Of a stretch of 64,000 bases of DNA, positions 57,405 through 64,000 are shown piece by piece. The stretch's first letter is position 1, and each line of letters begins with the position of its first letter. Source of the DNA: Pseudomonadota bacterium (lineage in GTDB: Bacteria > Myxococcota_A > UBA796 > SXON01); assembly GCA_030684355.1 (NCBI GenBank), contig JAUXTN010000170.1, forward strand, positions 1-64,000, in the 5' to 3' direction. A model generated the notes under the pieces. The model had not been told where the DNA came from and did not search any database. It was given only the letters and a program-made list of their open reading frames with translations. Both the position numbers and the translations under genes were made by a program.

Positions 57405-58607
57405 ATGTTCGCCTTCGCGCTCGCCTGCTCCGCAGCCACCCTCCTCCTCACCGTCGTCGTGGGCCTCCGCTACGGTCCGCGGGGTGCTGTGCCCGCCGCC
57501 GTCGCGCTCGGCCTCCAGGCGCTCCTCGCCATCGGGGCCTACCGGCTCGCGGGCCCGTGGACCCCCGCGGCCTGGTACTTCCAGGCCACGGTCTACGCGA
57601 TGGTCATCTCCCTCGCGCGTGCCCAGCCGCAGCCCCGCGGCTGGCGCCTCGTCGTGAGCTGGCCCGCCGCGTGGTTCGTCGTGGGGAGCTTCCTGGCGCT
57701 GCCCTGGGCCGTGACCGGCGTGACGCTCGGCGCGTGGGTCCCGTTCGCCCTCGCCGCGCTCGGCGTCCTCTGGAGCCTCACCGCCCGCCAGGAGACCGTC
57801 ACCATCGACCTCTCCGCGCCCACCCCCTCCGAATTGGGGCGGATCCCGCAGATGATCCGGCGCCGCCGCGGCCTCTCCCGGCCCGGCCACGCGGGGCTCC
57901 GCGTCGTCCAGATCTCGGACCCCCACCTGGGCGCCTTCATGAGCGAGGCCCGCCTGCGCCGCATCTGCGCGCGCGCGGTGGCCGCCCAGCCGGACCTCAT
58001 CCTGCTCACCGGCGACTACTTCACCCGCGAGACCCACGCGGACGCCGCCATGCTCACGCGTGCGCTGGGGCCGCTCCGCGCGCACCCCCACGTCTATGCC
58101 TGCCGCGGCAACCACGATCTCGAGTGCCCCGACGCCGTGGCCGAGGGCCTCGCCGGGGCGGGGGTGCGCCTCCTCATCGACGAGTCGACCACGGTGACGA
58201 CGCGCGCCGGCCGCGTCCAGATCGTCGGGATGGACTTCCACTGGCGGGATCGCCCGCGCTCGATGCGCGGCGTCCTCGTGGACCTCGTGCGGCCCCACGA
58301 CGGCCTCCGTATCGTGCTCCTCCACGATCCGGGCGCGTTCAGGCACCTCCCCGACGGCGCGGCGGACCTCGTGCTCTCCGGCCACACCCACGGCGGCCAC
58401 GTAGGCCTCGTCTCGCTGGGGCTCGACTGGACCGCGGTGCGGGCGCTCGCCGGCCTCCCGGACCACGGCGCGTGGGGCCAGCGCGACAACCGCATGTACG
58501 TGCACCGCGCGAACGGCCACTACGGCTTCCCGCTCCGCATCGGCGTGCCCGCGGAGGAGAGCGTGCTGGAGCTGGTGCGGCACCAGGTGCTGCGCGATCG
58601 CGTGTAG
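57405..58607 (+). CDS. Membrane-anchored metallophosphoesterase (YaeI-like)
   Basis: 400 aa from ATG 57405. Residues 1-125 hold about four membrane spans (FAFALACSAATLLLTVVVG, AAVALGLQALLAIGAYRL). From 165 on it is a calcineurin-like phosphoesterase with all metal motifs: QISDPHLGAF (DxH), LLTGDYFTR (GDxx), RGNHDLE (GNHD), LLHDPGAF and SGHTHGGHVG (GHxH). Proteins of this type act on phosphodiester lipids such as LpxH-like or YaeI substrates. The active-site residues are complete. The nearby next gene is a lipoprotein, 24 bases downstream, so they may be co-transcribed. Confidence 0.9.
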   Translation: MFAFALACSAATLLLTVVVGLRYGPRGAVPAAVALGLQALLAIGAYRLAGPWTPAAWYFQATVYAMVISLARAQPQPRGWRLVVSWPAAWFVVGSFLALPWAVTGVTLGAWVPFALAALGVLWSLTARQETVTIDLSAPTPSELGRIPQMIRRRRGLSRPGHAGLRVVQISDPHLGAFMSEARLRRICARAVAAQPDLILLTGDYFTRETHADAAMLTRALGPLRAHPHVYACRGNHDLECPDAVAEGLAGAGVRLLIDESTTVTTRAGRVQIVGMDFHWRDRPRSMRGVLVDLVRPHDGLRIVLLHDPGAFRHLPDGAADLVLSGHTHGGHVGLVSLGLDWTAVRALAGLPDHGAWGQRDNRMYVHRANGHYGFPLRIGVPAEESVLELVRHQVLRDRV

Positions 58608-58631
58608 AGTGTCGCCCCCGGGGACTCCTCC

Positions 58632-59315
58632 ATGCTGTTCATCGCCTTGCTCGCCTGTCAATCACCCCTCGACTGCGCCGCCGCCTTCACCCTCGGTGAC
58701 GACGGGATGTGCTACGGCGACGCCCCCGTCGACACCGGCGAGGCGGACACCGGCACCGGCGAGGACGAGCCGCCGACCGTCGACGACCTCCTCGACACGC
58801 TCCCGGCCTGCGAGCCCCTCACCGGAGACGGGCGGCTGGACCTCTACGCCGGCTGTGCCGACGGCGCGTGCGCGGGGATGACCTACGTGGAGATGGTGGA
58901 CGCGATCGGGAACGACGGCTCGTGCGCGCCCCAGTACTTCGAGTTCGACGGGTACACGAGCAGCAGCGCCTCGTGCGACTGGAACAACGGCGTGAGCGCC
59001 ACCTTCTCGGACGACGACCGCGACGGCGTCCCCGACGACTTCGACACCGCCTACAGCGTCTACGTCACGTCCGCCTACGACGGCACCACCGAAGACGGCC
59101 TCGGCATCGGCGCGAGCATGAGCTGCTTCATCGACGGCATCGGCGTCCCCGACGAGGTGGGCTTCAGCCTGGTGGACACGGACTGGGTCCTCTCGTACGC
59201 GTACTGGTCCGCCGGCGGCGTGTCGCTCTCCGACAACTACGACCGCCGGGGCAACTACGCCCCGGACGGGTTGGCGGACAGCCTCTCGCTCTACGGGTCG
59301 ACCGAGGAGTTCTAA
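58632..59315 (+). CDS. Lipoprotein with DTG tether and Cys-rich domain
   Basis: 227 aa from ATG 58632. Signal MLFIALLAC, then a short Cys-containing segment (SPLDCAAAFTLGDDGMC) and the tether APVDTGEADTGTGEDEP. The mature domain has about six cysteines (LPACEPL, YAGCADGAC, GSCAPQ, SASCDWNN, MSCFID) and acidic, Gly/Tyr-rich strands, including SDDDRDGVPDDFD, which looks like a calcium-binding thrombospondin-3 repeat (DxDxDGxxD). Surface protein of unknown role, convergent with the phosphoesterase gene (27 bases). Confidence 0.78.
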   Translation: MLFIALLACQSPLDCAAAFTLGDDGMCYGDAPVDTGEADTGTGEDEPPTVDDLLDTLPACEPLTGDGRLDLYAGCADGACAGMTYVEMVDAIGNDGSCAPQYFEFDGYTSSSASCDWNNGVSATFSDDDRDGVPDDFDTAYSVYVTSAYDGTTEDGLGIGASMSCFIDGIGVPDEVGFSLVDTDWVLSYAYWSAGGVSLSDNYDRRGNYAPDGLADSLSLYGSTEEF

Positions 59316-59342
59316 AGCGAGGCATCGGCAGCCCGCGGCCGG

Positions 59343-60698
59343 TCAGCCTCGCGCCGCCCGGAGCTTCCGGAAGATCTCGGCGACCTGCGCCGAGCGATCC
59401 GCCGCCGGCATCGTGCGGCGCACGAACTCCTCGATCTCCAGGGGCTGCGCGGGGCCGGAGCCGTACGCGCACTCCGAGCCGACGGTGGCCTCGTCGAGGT
59501 CCCACGCGGGGAGCGCGATCGGCGCGGCGGCCTCGGCGCGCGCCATGCGGTCGGTGTCGAGCGCCACGCCGATGGAGTTGGCGGCGCGGAGCCGGGCGTT
59601 CCAGGGGTCGATGCCGTGCCGCTCGCAGACGTACTTGATCCAGCTCGTGTGGTCGAACGTGGTGTGCTCGACGCCCGGCCGCACGTAGGGGCCGATCAGC
59701 AGGGTGGGCACCCGGAAGCCCATCTGGTCGAAGCCGTCCGCGGCGAGGTCGTCGGCCGTGGTGGGCGGCGCGACGTGATCGTAGAAGCCCCCATGCTCGT
59801 CGTAGGTGATGACGAGCAGGCAGCGCCCCCACTGCGGGGAGCGTGCGAGCGCCTCGTACACCATCGCGATGAACTCCTGCCCGAGCCCGGGGTGGTGGGG
59901 CGGGTGGTCGTCGTTGTACGTGAAGCCGGGGTCGATCCACACCACCGCCGGGAGCGTGCCGCGCTCGGCGTCCTGGAGGAAGTCCTCGATGAAGCCGGAG
60001 GTGTCGTCGCGGAAGTGGTTCGCGAAGAGCCCGATGTAGGGCACGTCGGTGTAGTAGTAGCGCCACGCGACGCCGGCCTCGTCGAGCTTCGTCCATACGG
60101 TCGGGAACGTGAAGGCGCCGCCGGAGGGCAGGTCGTTGTTCTTCTGGCCGTCGCTCGTGGCGGCGTGGCCATAGAAGCGGTTCGGCCAGGTCGGCCCCAT
60201 GACCGAGCAGAACCAGCGATCGCACACGGTGAAGCTGTCGGCCAGCGCGTAGTGGATCGGGAGCGTGGCGCGGGTCTGGTAGCCCATCACCTCGGCGAGG
60301 ACGGCGGCGTCGGCGCGGTCCTCGTACTCCCGCACGAAGCCGTCGTTGGCGCCGTCGTTGAACTGGGAGTGGGAGTCCCCCCAGCCGTGCGCGGGGTCGG
60401 CGACACAGTCGACCGTCGCGGGCGCAACCGGGTACTCGTCGCCCGCCGAGCCGGGGTTCGACATGGTGGCGTCGAGGCCGTCCACGTCGTCGCGACCCTC
60501 CGCGAGGCGGAGCGACCCCAGGTAGTGGTCGAAGCTGCGGTTCTCCATCATGACCACCACGATCGTGTCGATCGTGGCGGCCTCGGGGGCCACCGCGGCC
60601 CCCGTGTCGTCCTTGGGGCCGGTGCACGCGGCGACCGAAGCCGCGGCCCCCACGAGGGCCTCCCGGCGGCTGGGAGAGAGCTTGCCGATGCGGGACAT
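59343..60698 (-). CDS. Secreted phosphoesterase/phospholipase C-family lipoprotein
   Basis: 451 aa from ATG 60698. The N-terminus SPSRREALVGAAASVAAC has a twin-arginine-like RR followed by a lipobox Cys, so it is probably a Tat-exported lipoprotein. TGPKDDTG follows, the tether seen in the lipoprotein at 36171-37145. The catalytic domain is the phosphoesterase family (PF04185-like: phospholipase C, acid phosphatase AcpA): VVVMMENRSFDHYLG, FNDGANDGFV, VMGPTWPNRFYGHA, VVWIDPGFTYNDDHPPHH, VITYDEHGGFYDHVAPP and GPYVRPGVEHTTFDHTSW. All metal-binding motifs are present. It should cleave phosphate esters outside the cytoplasm. Confidence 0.9.
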   Translation of the reverse strand: MSRIGKLSPSRREALVGAAASVAACTGPKDDTGAAVAPEAATIDTIVVVMMENRSFDHYLGSLRLAEGRDDVDGLDATMSNPGSAGDEYPVAPATVDCVADPAHGWGDSHSQFNDGANDGFVREYEDRADAAVLAEVMGYQTRATLPIHYALADSFTVCDRWFCSVMGPTWPNRFYGHAATSDGQKNNDLPSGGAFTFPTVWTKLDEAGVAWRYYYTDVPYIGLFANHFRDDTSGFIEDFLQDAERGTLPAVVWIDPGFTYNDDHPPHHPGLGQEFIAMVYEALARSPQWGRCLLVITYDEHGGFYDHVAPPTTADDLAADGFDQMGFRVPTLLIGPYVRPGVEHTTFDHTSWIKYVCERHGIDPWNARLRAANSIGVALDTDRMARAEAAAPIALPAWDLDEATVGSECAYGSGPAQPLEIEEFVRRTMPAADRSAQVAEIFRKLRAARG

Positions 60699-60769
60699 GC
60701 GGGCTCCGGGGCCGGGGTTCCACCACTACTGACTTCGGGGCGTTGCGGGGGGGACCCCCGCCCCACGAA

Positions 60770-62011
60770 TCAGGGCACGAGATCCGAAGCGTCGCGCGGC
60801 TCGAGCTTCCACTCGGAGAACGAGTAGTAGAGCACGCCCGTAACCGTCGAGAAGGTGTCGCCGTTCGCGGCGTCGTGCGCGTAGTACAGGTCATCGATCG
60901 CGATGACGTAGTTGGTCTGGACCTCCCCGAACTCCTCCTCGCTCGTGACCGTCACGTCGGCGAGCGTGAGCAGCATGCCCTCGTAGGGCTCCCAGTCGGT
61001 CGGGGGCTCCGACAGCGACTCGCTCACCGGGGTGCCGGTGCCCGTGAGGGTCATGTCCACCGCGGTGTCCGTGACGCGGAGCTGGGTGAAGTCGAAGAAC
61101 TGCTCGACCGAGCCCGACAGCGTGTACACGTCGCCCACGTTCGGGGTCACGATCGCGTCGGGCGTGTACACGGCGAGGCCCGAGGCCGCGCCGCCGCCCG
61201 CGTCCTGCACGAAGAAGGTGGTCGACCCCTCGTCTTCCGCTCCCGGTGCGGTCACGACCACGCCCTCGAAGTTGACGGGCCCGCACGCGACGCCCGTCCG
61301 GAGGTCGGCGATCGTGGCGTTGACCCGCTCGGGCGCGGTGTAGGCGCCGAGATCGGTGTCCGTGCGCGGGTTGAGCGAGTGGGCCTCGTACGAGTAGAAG
61401 ACGACGCCGGTGATCGACTCGAACGCGCCGCGGCACTCGTAGTCCAGGTACTGGAACCCGTCATCGAGCAGGATGCCGGCCGAGAGGGTGCCGTTGTAGC
61501 TGCCCATCGAGGCGACGGTCTGCGACTGGAGCGAGACGACGACGCTCTCGTACTCCTCCCAGTCCACGCCCGCGCCGTCCCCGAGGTCCACGGGGGGGGG
61601 CTGCGTGGCCTCGCCGGTGACCTCGACGTCCTCCACGGTGCCGATGACGAACTCCATCCAGTCGTAGTACTCGTCGGGGGTGCCGGTGATGCGCACCTCG
61701 TCCCCCTGGGCGACCTCGAGGCCGTCCATTCCGAGCTGGCGCCAGACGAAGAGGCCGCTGTTCGGGCCACCCGCGGGGTCGGCGACGAAGAAGCCGTCGC
61801 CATCGCGGTTGACGGGGGAGGTGACGACGAGGCCCTCGAGGGTGACGGGGGATCCCTCCGGGGCGGTGCCGTCGTTCACGTCGAACACCGTGACGCCGTC
61901 GCCACCGGTGGAGCCCGTGTCATCCGTACCGGCGGTGTCGTCGAGGACCTTGGGATTCAGGCAGGCTGCGAGCAGGAACAGCGGGAGGAGGGCCGGCTTC
62001 GGGGTGGGCAT
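60770..62011 (-). CDS. Lipoprotein with two OB-fold-like repeats
   Basis: 413 aa from ATG 62011, with GGAGG just upstream. Signal MPTPKPALLPLFLLAAC, then LNPKVLDDTAGTDDTGS tether. The mature part contains two related domains of about 180 residues: GSPVTLEGLVVTSPVNRDGDGFFVADPAG with LEVAQGDEVRITGTPDEYYDWMEF, and PVNFEGVVVTAPGAEDEGSTTFFVQDAGG with VTPNVGDVYTLSGSVEQFFDFTQL. These resemble the OB-like domains found next to secreted nucleases (DUF5689/YhcR-like), but no nuclease domain is attached. Outer-membrane lipoprotein of unknown role. Confidence 0.8.
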   Translation of the reverse strand: MPTPKPALLPLFLLAACLNPKVLDDTAGTDDTGSTGGDGVTVFDVNDGTAPEGSPVTLEGLVVTSPVNRDGDGFFVADPAGGPNSGLFVWRQLGMDGLEVAQGDEVRITGTPDEYYDWMEFVIGTVEDVEVTGEATQPPPVDLGDGAGVDWEEYESVVVSLQSQTVASMGSYNGTLSAGILLDDGFQYLDYECRGAFESITGVVFYSYEAHSLNPRTDTDLGAYTAPERVNATIADLRTGVACGPVNFEGVVVTAPGAEDEGSTTFFVQDAGGGAASGLAVYTPDAIVTPNVGDVYTLSGSVEQFFDFTQLRVTDTAVDMTLTGTGTPVSESLSEPPTDWEPYEGMLLTLADVTVTSEEEFGEVQTNYVIAIDDLYYAHDAANGDTFSTVTGVLYYSFSEWKLEPRDASDLVP

Positions 62012-62097
62012 GTCGCCTCCGAGAATGTAGAAGGTCGCGCCGTGCCTCCGAAACGGGAAGCGGGCGGGCTGCCGCTCATTACACGGCGGAGGAACGG

Positions 62098-63036
62098 GTG
62101 ACAAGCGACGATTCTGCGCTCCGCGTCCGCGGGCTCGCACGCCGATACGGTAGCCGTGCGGCCGTAGACAACCTGGATCTCGACGTACGTCCCGGGGACC
62201 TCTACGGATTCCTCGGCCCGAACGGCGCAGGAAAGACGACGGCGATCCGCTGCATTCTCGGGCTGATCCGTCGTGATGCCGGATCGGTCGAGATCTTCGG
62301 CGACGCGGACTCGGTGACCCAACGAACCGGCGTCGGTGCGATGGTGGAGACGCCGCGGTTCCACGAGTGGCTCTCGGGGCGGGCAAACCTCGAGGTGGCC
62401 GCGGCCTACGCCGGCCGGGGGGACGCCGCGGAGATCGATCGCGCGCTCGACCGCGTGGGCCTCACCGCGCGCAAGGGCGACAAGGTGAAGGGCTACTCCC
62501 TCGGGATGAAGCAGCGGCTCGGGATCGCGCGGGCGCTGGTCGGGCAGCCGCGGCTCCTCGTGCTCGACGAGCCGACGAACGGCCTCGACCCGCGCGGCAT
62601 GCGCGAGGTCCGCGACCTCCTCGTGGAGCTCGCGCGCCGCGACAACCTCACCGTGTTCGTGTCGAGCCACCTCCTCTCGGAGGTGGAGGCCATGTGCAAC
62701 CGCGTCGGCATCATCGACAAGGGCGTCCTGAAGGCCGAGGGCCGGATGGACGAGCTGCTCGCGCGGGCCTCGGGCCGCCGCGAGGTCGAGATCGAGGTCG
62801 ATGACCGCGCGAACGCCGTGCGCGCGCTCGCCGGCATCCCCGGGGCCGAGATCGTCGCGGACGGCGCGGACGGCCGCATCTGCGTCGCGCTCGAACAGAT
62901 GGACGCCGCCGGGCTCAACCGCGCCCTGGTGCTCGCGGGCGTGGGCGTGGGTGGGCTCATCCCCCGTACGGGCTCCCTGGAGGAGCTCTTCCTCTCCGTC
63001 ACCTCCGCCGAGCCCGGCGTCGAGGAGCGCGCATGA
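62098..63036 (+). CDS. ABC transporter ATP-binding protein
   Basis: 312 aa from GTG 62098, with GGAGG upstream. Walker A GPNGAGKTTAIRCILG, a Q-loop region (MVETPRFHEWLSGRANL, with Met-Val-Glu in place of the usual Gln), signature YSLGMKQRLGIARAL (the ABC-2 variant of LSGGQ), Walker B LLVLDEPTNGLDP and switch SSHLLSEVE. It drives the permease encoded next, overlapping it by 4 bases. This is the Bcr/NatA-type ATPase of ABC-2 exporters. The last 80 residues are a C-terminal domain common in this group. Substrate unknown. Confidence 0.94.
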   Translation: MTSDDSALRVRGLARRYGSRAAVDNLDLDVRPGDLYGFLGPNGAGKTTAIRCILGLIRRDAGSVEIFGDADSVTQRTGVGAMVETPRFHEWLSGRANLEVAAAYAGRGDAAEIDRALDRVGLTARKGDKVKGYSLGMKQRLGIARALVGQPRLLVLDEPTNGLDPRGMREVRDLLVELARRDNLTVFVSSHLLSEVEAMCNRVGIIDKGVLKAEGRMDELLARASGRREVEIEVDDRANAVRALAGIPGAEIVADGADGRICVALEQMDAAGLNRALVLAGVGVGGLIPRTGSLEELFLSVTSAEPGVEERA

Positions 63037-63863
63037 TCCCCCGCCAGTTCCCCCGCATGGTCGCCGCCGAGGCCCGCAAGGTCTTCACCCAGGGCAGCGC
63101 CCTGGCCGCGCTGGTCATCGCGCTCGTCGTCGGCCTCGGGGCGGTCGCCGGCTACGCCTACGTGCAGTCCCTCGGCGAGGGCGGGCCCTCCTTCAACGGC
63201 ACGCCCGTCTCGCAGATCGTGGCCGTCTCCGGCATCGAGACCGCGGGCAAGGCGCTCTGGGCGCGCAACTTCTTCGTGCTGCCGCTGTTCCTGCTCCTCG
63301 CCTCGGCCTCCTCGGTCGGCGGGGAGGTCTCCGAGCGCACGCTGCGGGAGCTCGTCGTGCGGCCGGTGCCGCGCTGGAGCATCCTCGTCGCCAAGCTCCT
63401 CGCGCTCTCCGCGCTCTCGGCGGCCACGCTCCTCGTGACGCTCGTGCCGAGCCTCGGCATCGGCACCGCGCTCTTCGGCCTCGCGGCCGAGGGCACCCCC
63501 CTCGGCGCGCCGACCGCCGGTGCGCTCCTAGGTGGCTACGCCGCCAGCTTCCTCTCGGACGTGGGGCTCATCGCCATCGGGATCGCAGCCTCGCTCGTCG
63601 TGCCCTCCGTGGGCGGCACGGTCGTCGGCGTGGCGCTCCTGCTCATGGCGGATCTCGCGCTCCTCGGCCTCTTGAAGCTCCTCGGGATGCTCGGGGTGGC
63701 CGAGGCCGCGGCGGTCATCCCCTGGACCATCGGGAACGCGCTCGGCGCCTGGGAGGGCTGGCAGGAGGGCTGGAACCCGGCGCAGTTCGGGGCGCTCGCG
63801 GTGGTCGTCGGCGTGTCGTTCACGTTTGCCATTGCGCGATTCCATAGGATGGATGTACCCTGA
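63033..63863 (+). CDS. ABC-2-type transporter permease
   Basis: 276 aa from ATG 63033, overlapping the ATPase gene by 4 bases. It has about six hydrophobic spans (ALAALVIALVVGLGAVAGY, LPLFLLLASASSVGGEV, LALSALSAATLLVTLVPS, DVGLIAIGIAASLVV, VVGVALLLMADLALLGLL, ALAVVVGVSFTFAIA). The segment SVGGEVSERTLRELVVRPVPRWSILVAKL matches ABC-2 permeases of the NatB type. Together with the ATPase it should form an exporter, of drugs, lipids or ions. No regulator of the pair is visible here. It ends six bases before the next gene. Confidence 0.92.
   Translation: MIPRQFPRMVAAEARKVFTQGSALAALVIALVVGLGAVAGYAYVQSLGEGGPSFNGTPVSQIVAVSGIETAGKALWARNFFVLPLFLLLASASSVGGEVSERTLRELVVRPVPRWSILVAKLLALSALSAATLLVTLVPSLGIGTALFGLAAEGTPLGAPTAGALLGGYAASFLSDVGLIAIGIAASLVVPSVGGTVVGVALLLMADLALLGLLKLLGMLGVAEAAAVIPWTIGNALGAWEGWQEGWNPAQFGALAVVVGVSFTFAIARFHRMDVP
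63832..63861 (+). promoter_or_regulatory. Promoter of the last gene, leaderless
   Basis: TTGCGC at 63832-63837, 18-base spacer, TACCCT at 63856-63861, ending 7 bases before ATG 63869. It lies inside the end of the permease gene, so the sensor gene may have its own start even though it directly follows the ABC genes. Confidence 0.35.
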
Positions 63864-63868
63864 TCCTC

Positions 63869-64000
63869 ATGGGTGAGCCTGCTTCGCACGACACGTTCCT
63901 CTCCGCCTTCGCCGCGCCCGCGGCGTGGTGCGACGCCTCGGGCGTGCTGCTCGCGTGCAACGCCCTGTTCGAGGCCTGGGCCGGCCCCGTCCTCGGCGAG
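63869..64000 (+). CDS. Start of a PAS-domain sensor-like protein (cut by window)
   Basis: 44 codons from ATG 63869 to the edge without a stop. The N-terminus MGEPASHDTFLSAFAAPAAW is followed by CDASGVLLACNALFEAWAG, typical of the start of a PAS domain (a D-x-x-G-x-I/L-x-x-x-N-x-x-F pattern). It could be a histidine kinase, diguanylate cyclase or similar sensor. It lies six bases after the ABC permease. Confidence 0.6.
   Translation, partial: MGEPASHDTFLSAFAAPAAWCDASGVLLACNALFEAWAGPVLGE

Overview
The window is very GC-rich bacterial DNA; third codon positions are almost all G or C, so most antisense frames are falsely open. It looks chromosomal. The gene style suggests an uncultured or little-studied Myxococcota (former Deltaproteobacteria): many lipoproteins with very short signal peptides, VWA and ASH-type surface proteins, large hybrid histidine kinases, PilZ proteins, and REP-like repeats between genes. 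This placement is inferred from gene style, not from a marker gene. No rRNA or tRNA gene, CRISPR array or insertion sequence was recognised.

Layout. 1-2468: incomplete large protein that reads like a STAND-type NTPase with an HTH. 2642-4054: radical SAM/B12 enzyme. 4089-18973: a 15-kb signalling island. Its minus-strand half holds a lipoprotein, a FliA/WhiG-type sigma factor and a PilZ protein in one unit. A second unit holds REC-EAL, an unknown protein, REC-histidine kinase, two PilZ proteins and a secreted Cys-rich protein. Its plus-strand half holds an HPt protein, CheW, CheA-REC, a five-receiver hybrid kinase and a single-domain receiver. 19135-22217: MerR regulator coupled to a VIT/VWA protein. 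22368-34395: mostly housekeeping and metabolic genes (membrane protein, recN, acetyltransferase, rRNA methyltransferase-like, SRPBCC-epimerase, glyoxalase II, MOSC, YdcF-like, acyl-CoA dehydrogenase), separated by repeat-rich gaps. 34484-38167: a hidden 39-residue membrane peptide, then a coupled arylsulfotransferase-like/lipoprotein/KAS III operon. 38211-42046: PlsC and a periplasmic M16 peptidase. 42207-44918: a compact operon of a small membrane protein, a Cys-repeat protein, ExbB and two ExbD-like proteins. 45057-51855: ASH/VWA lipoproteins, an aminotransferase, a propeller-like protein and a pyrophosphatase. 51904-64000: polytopic membrane protein, Cas2-like small protein, MurJ-FabL-TPR, metallophosphoesterase, more lipoproteins, an ABC exporter and the start of a PAS-like sensor.

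How the parts may work together. The 4-19 kb island contains kinases, a phosphotransfer protein, receivers, a c-di-GMP phosphodiesterase domain, a decayed GGDEF-like domain and three c-di-GMP-binding PilZ proteins, but no MCP receptor, CheB or CheR. It probably links an input encoded elsewhere to c-di-GMP and to an alternative sigma factor. The 42-45 kb operon resembles a TonB/Tol energy-transducing motor, but its would-be periplasmic partner is a novel disulfide-rich repeat protein. Many transcription units appear to be leaderless, with a -10-like hexamer 6-7 bases before the start codon.
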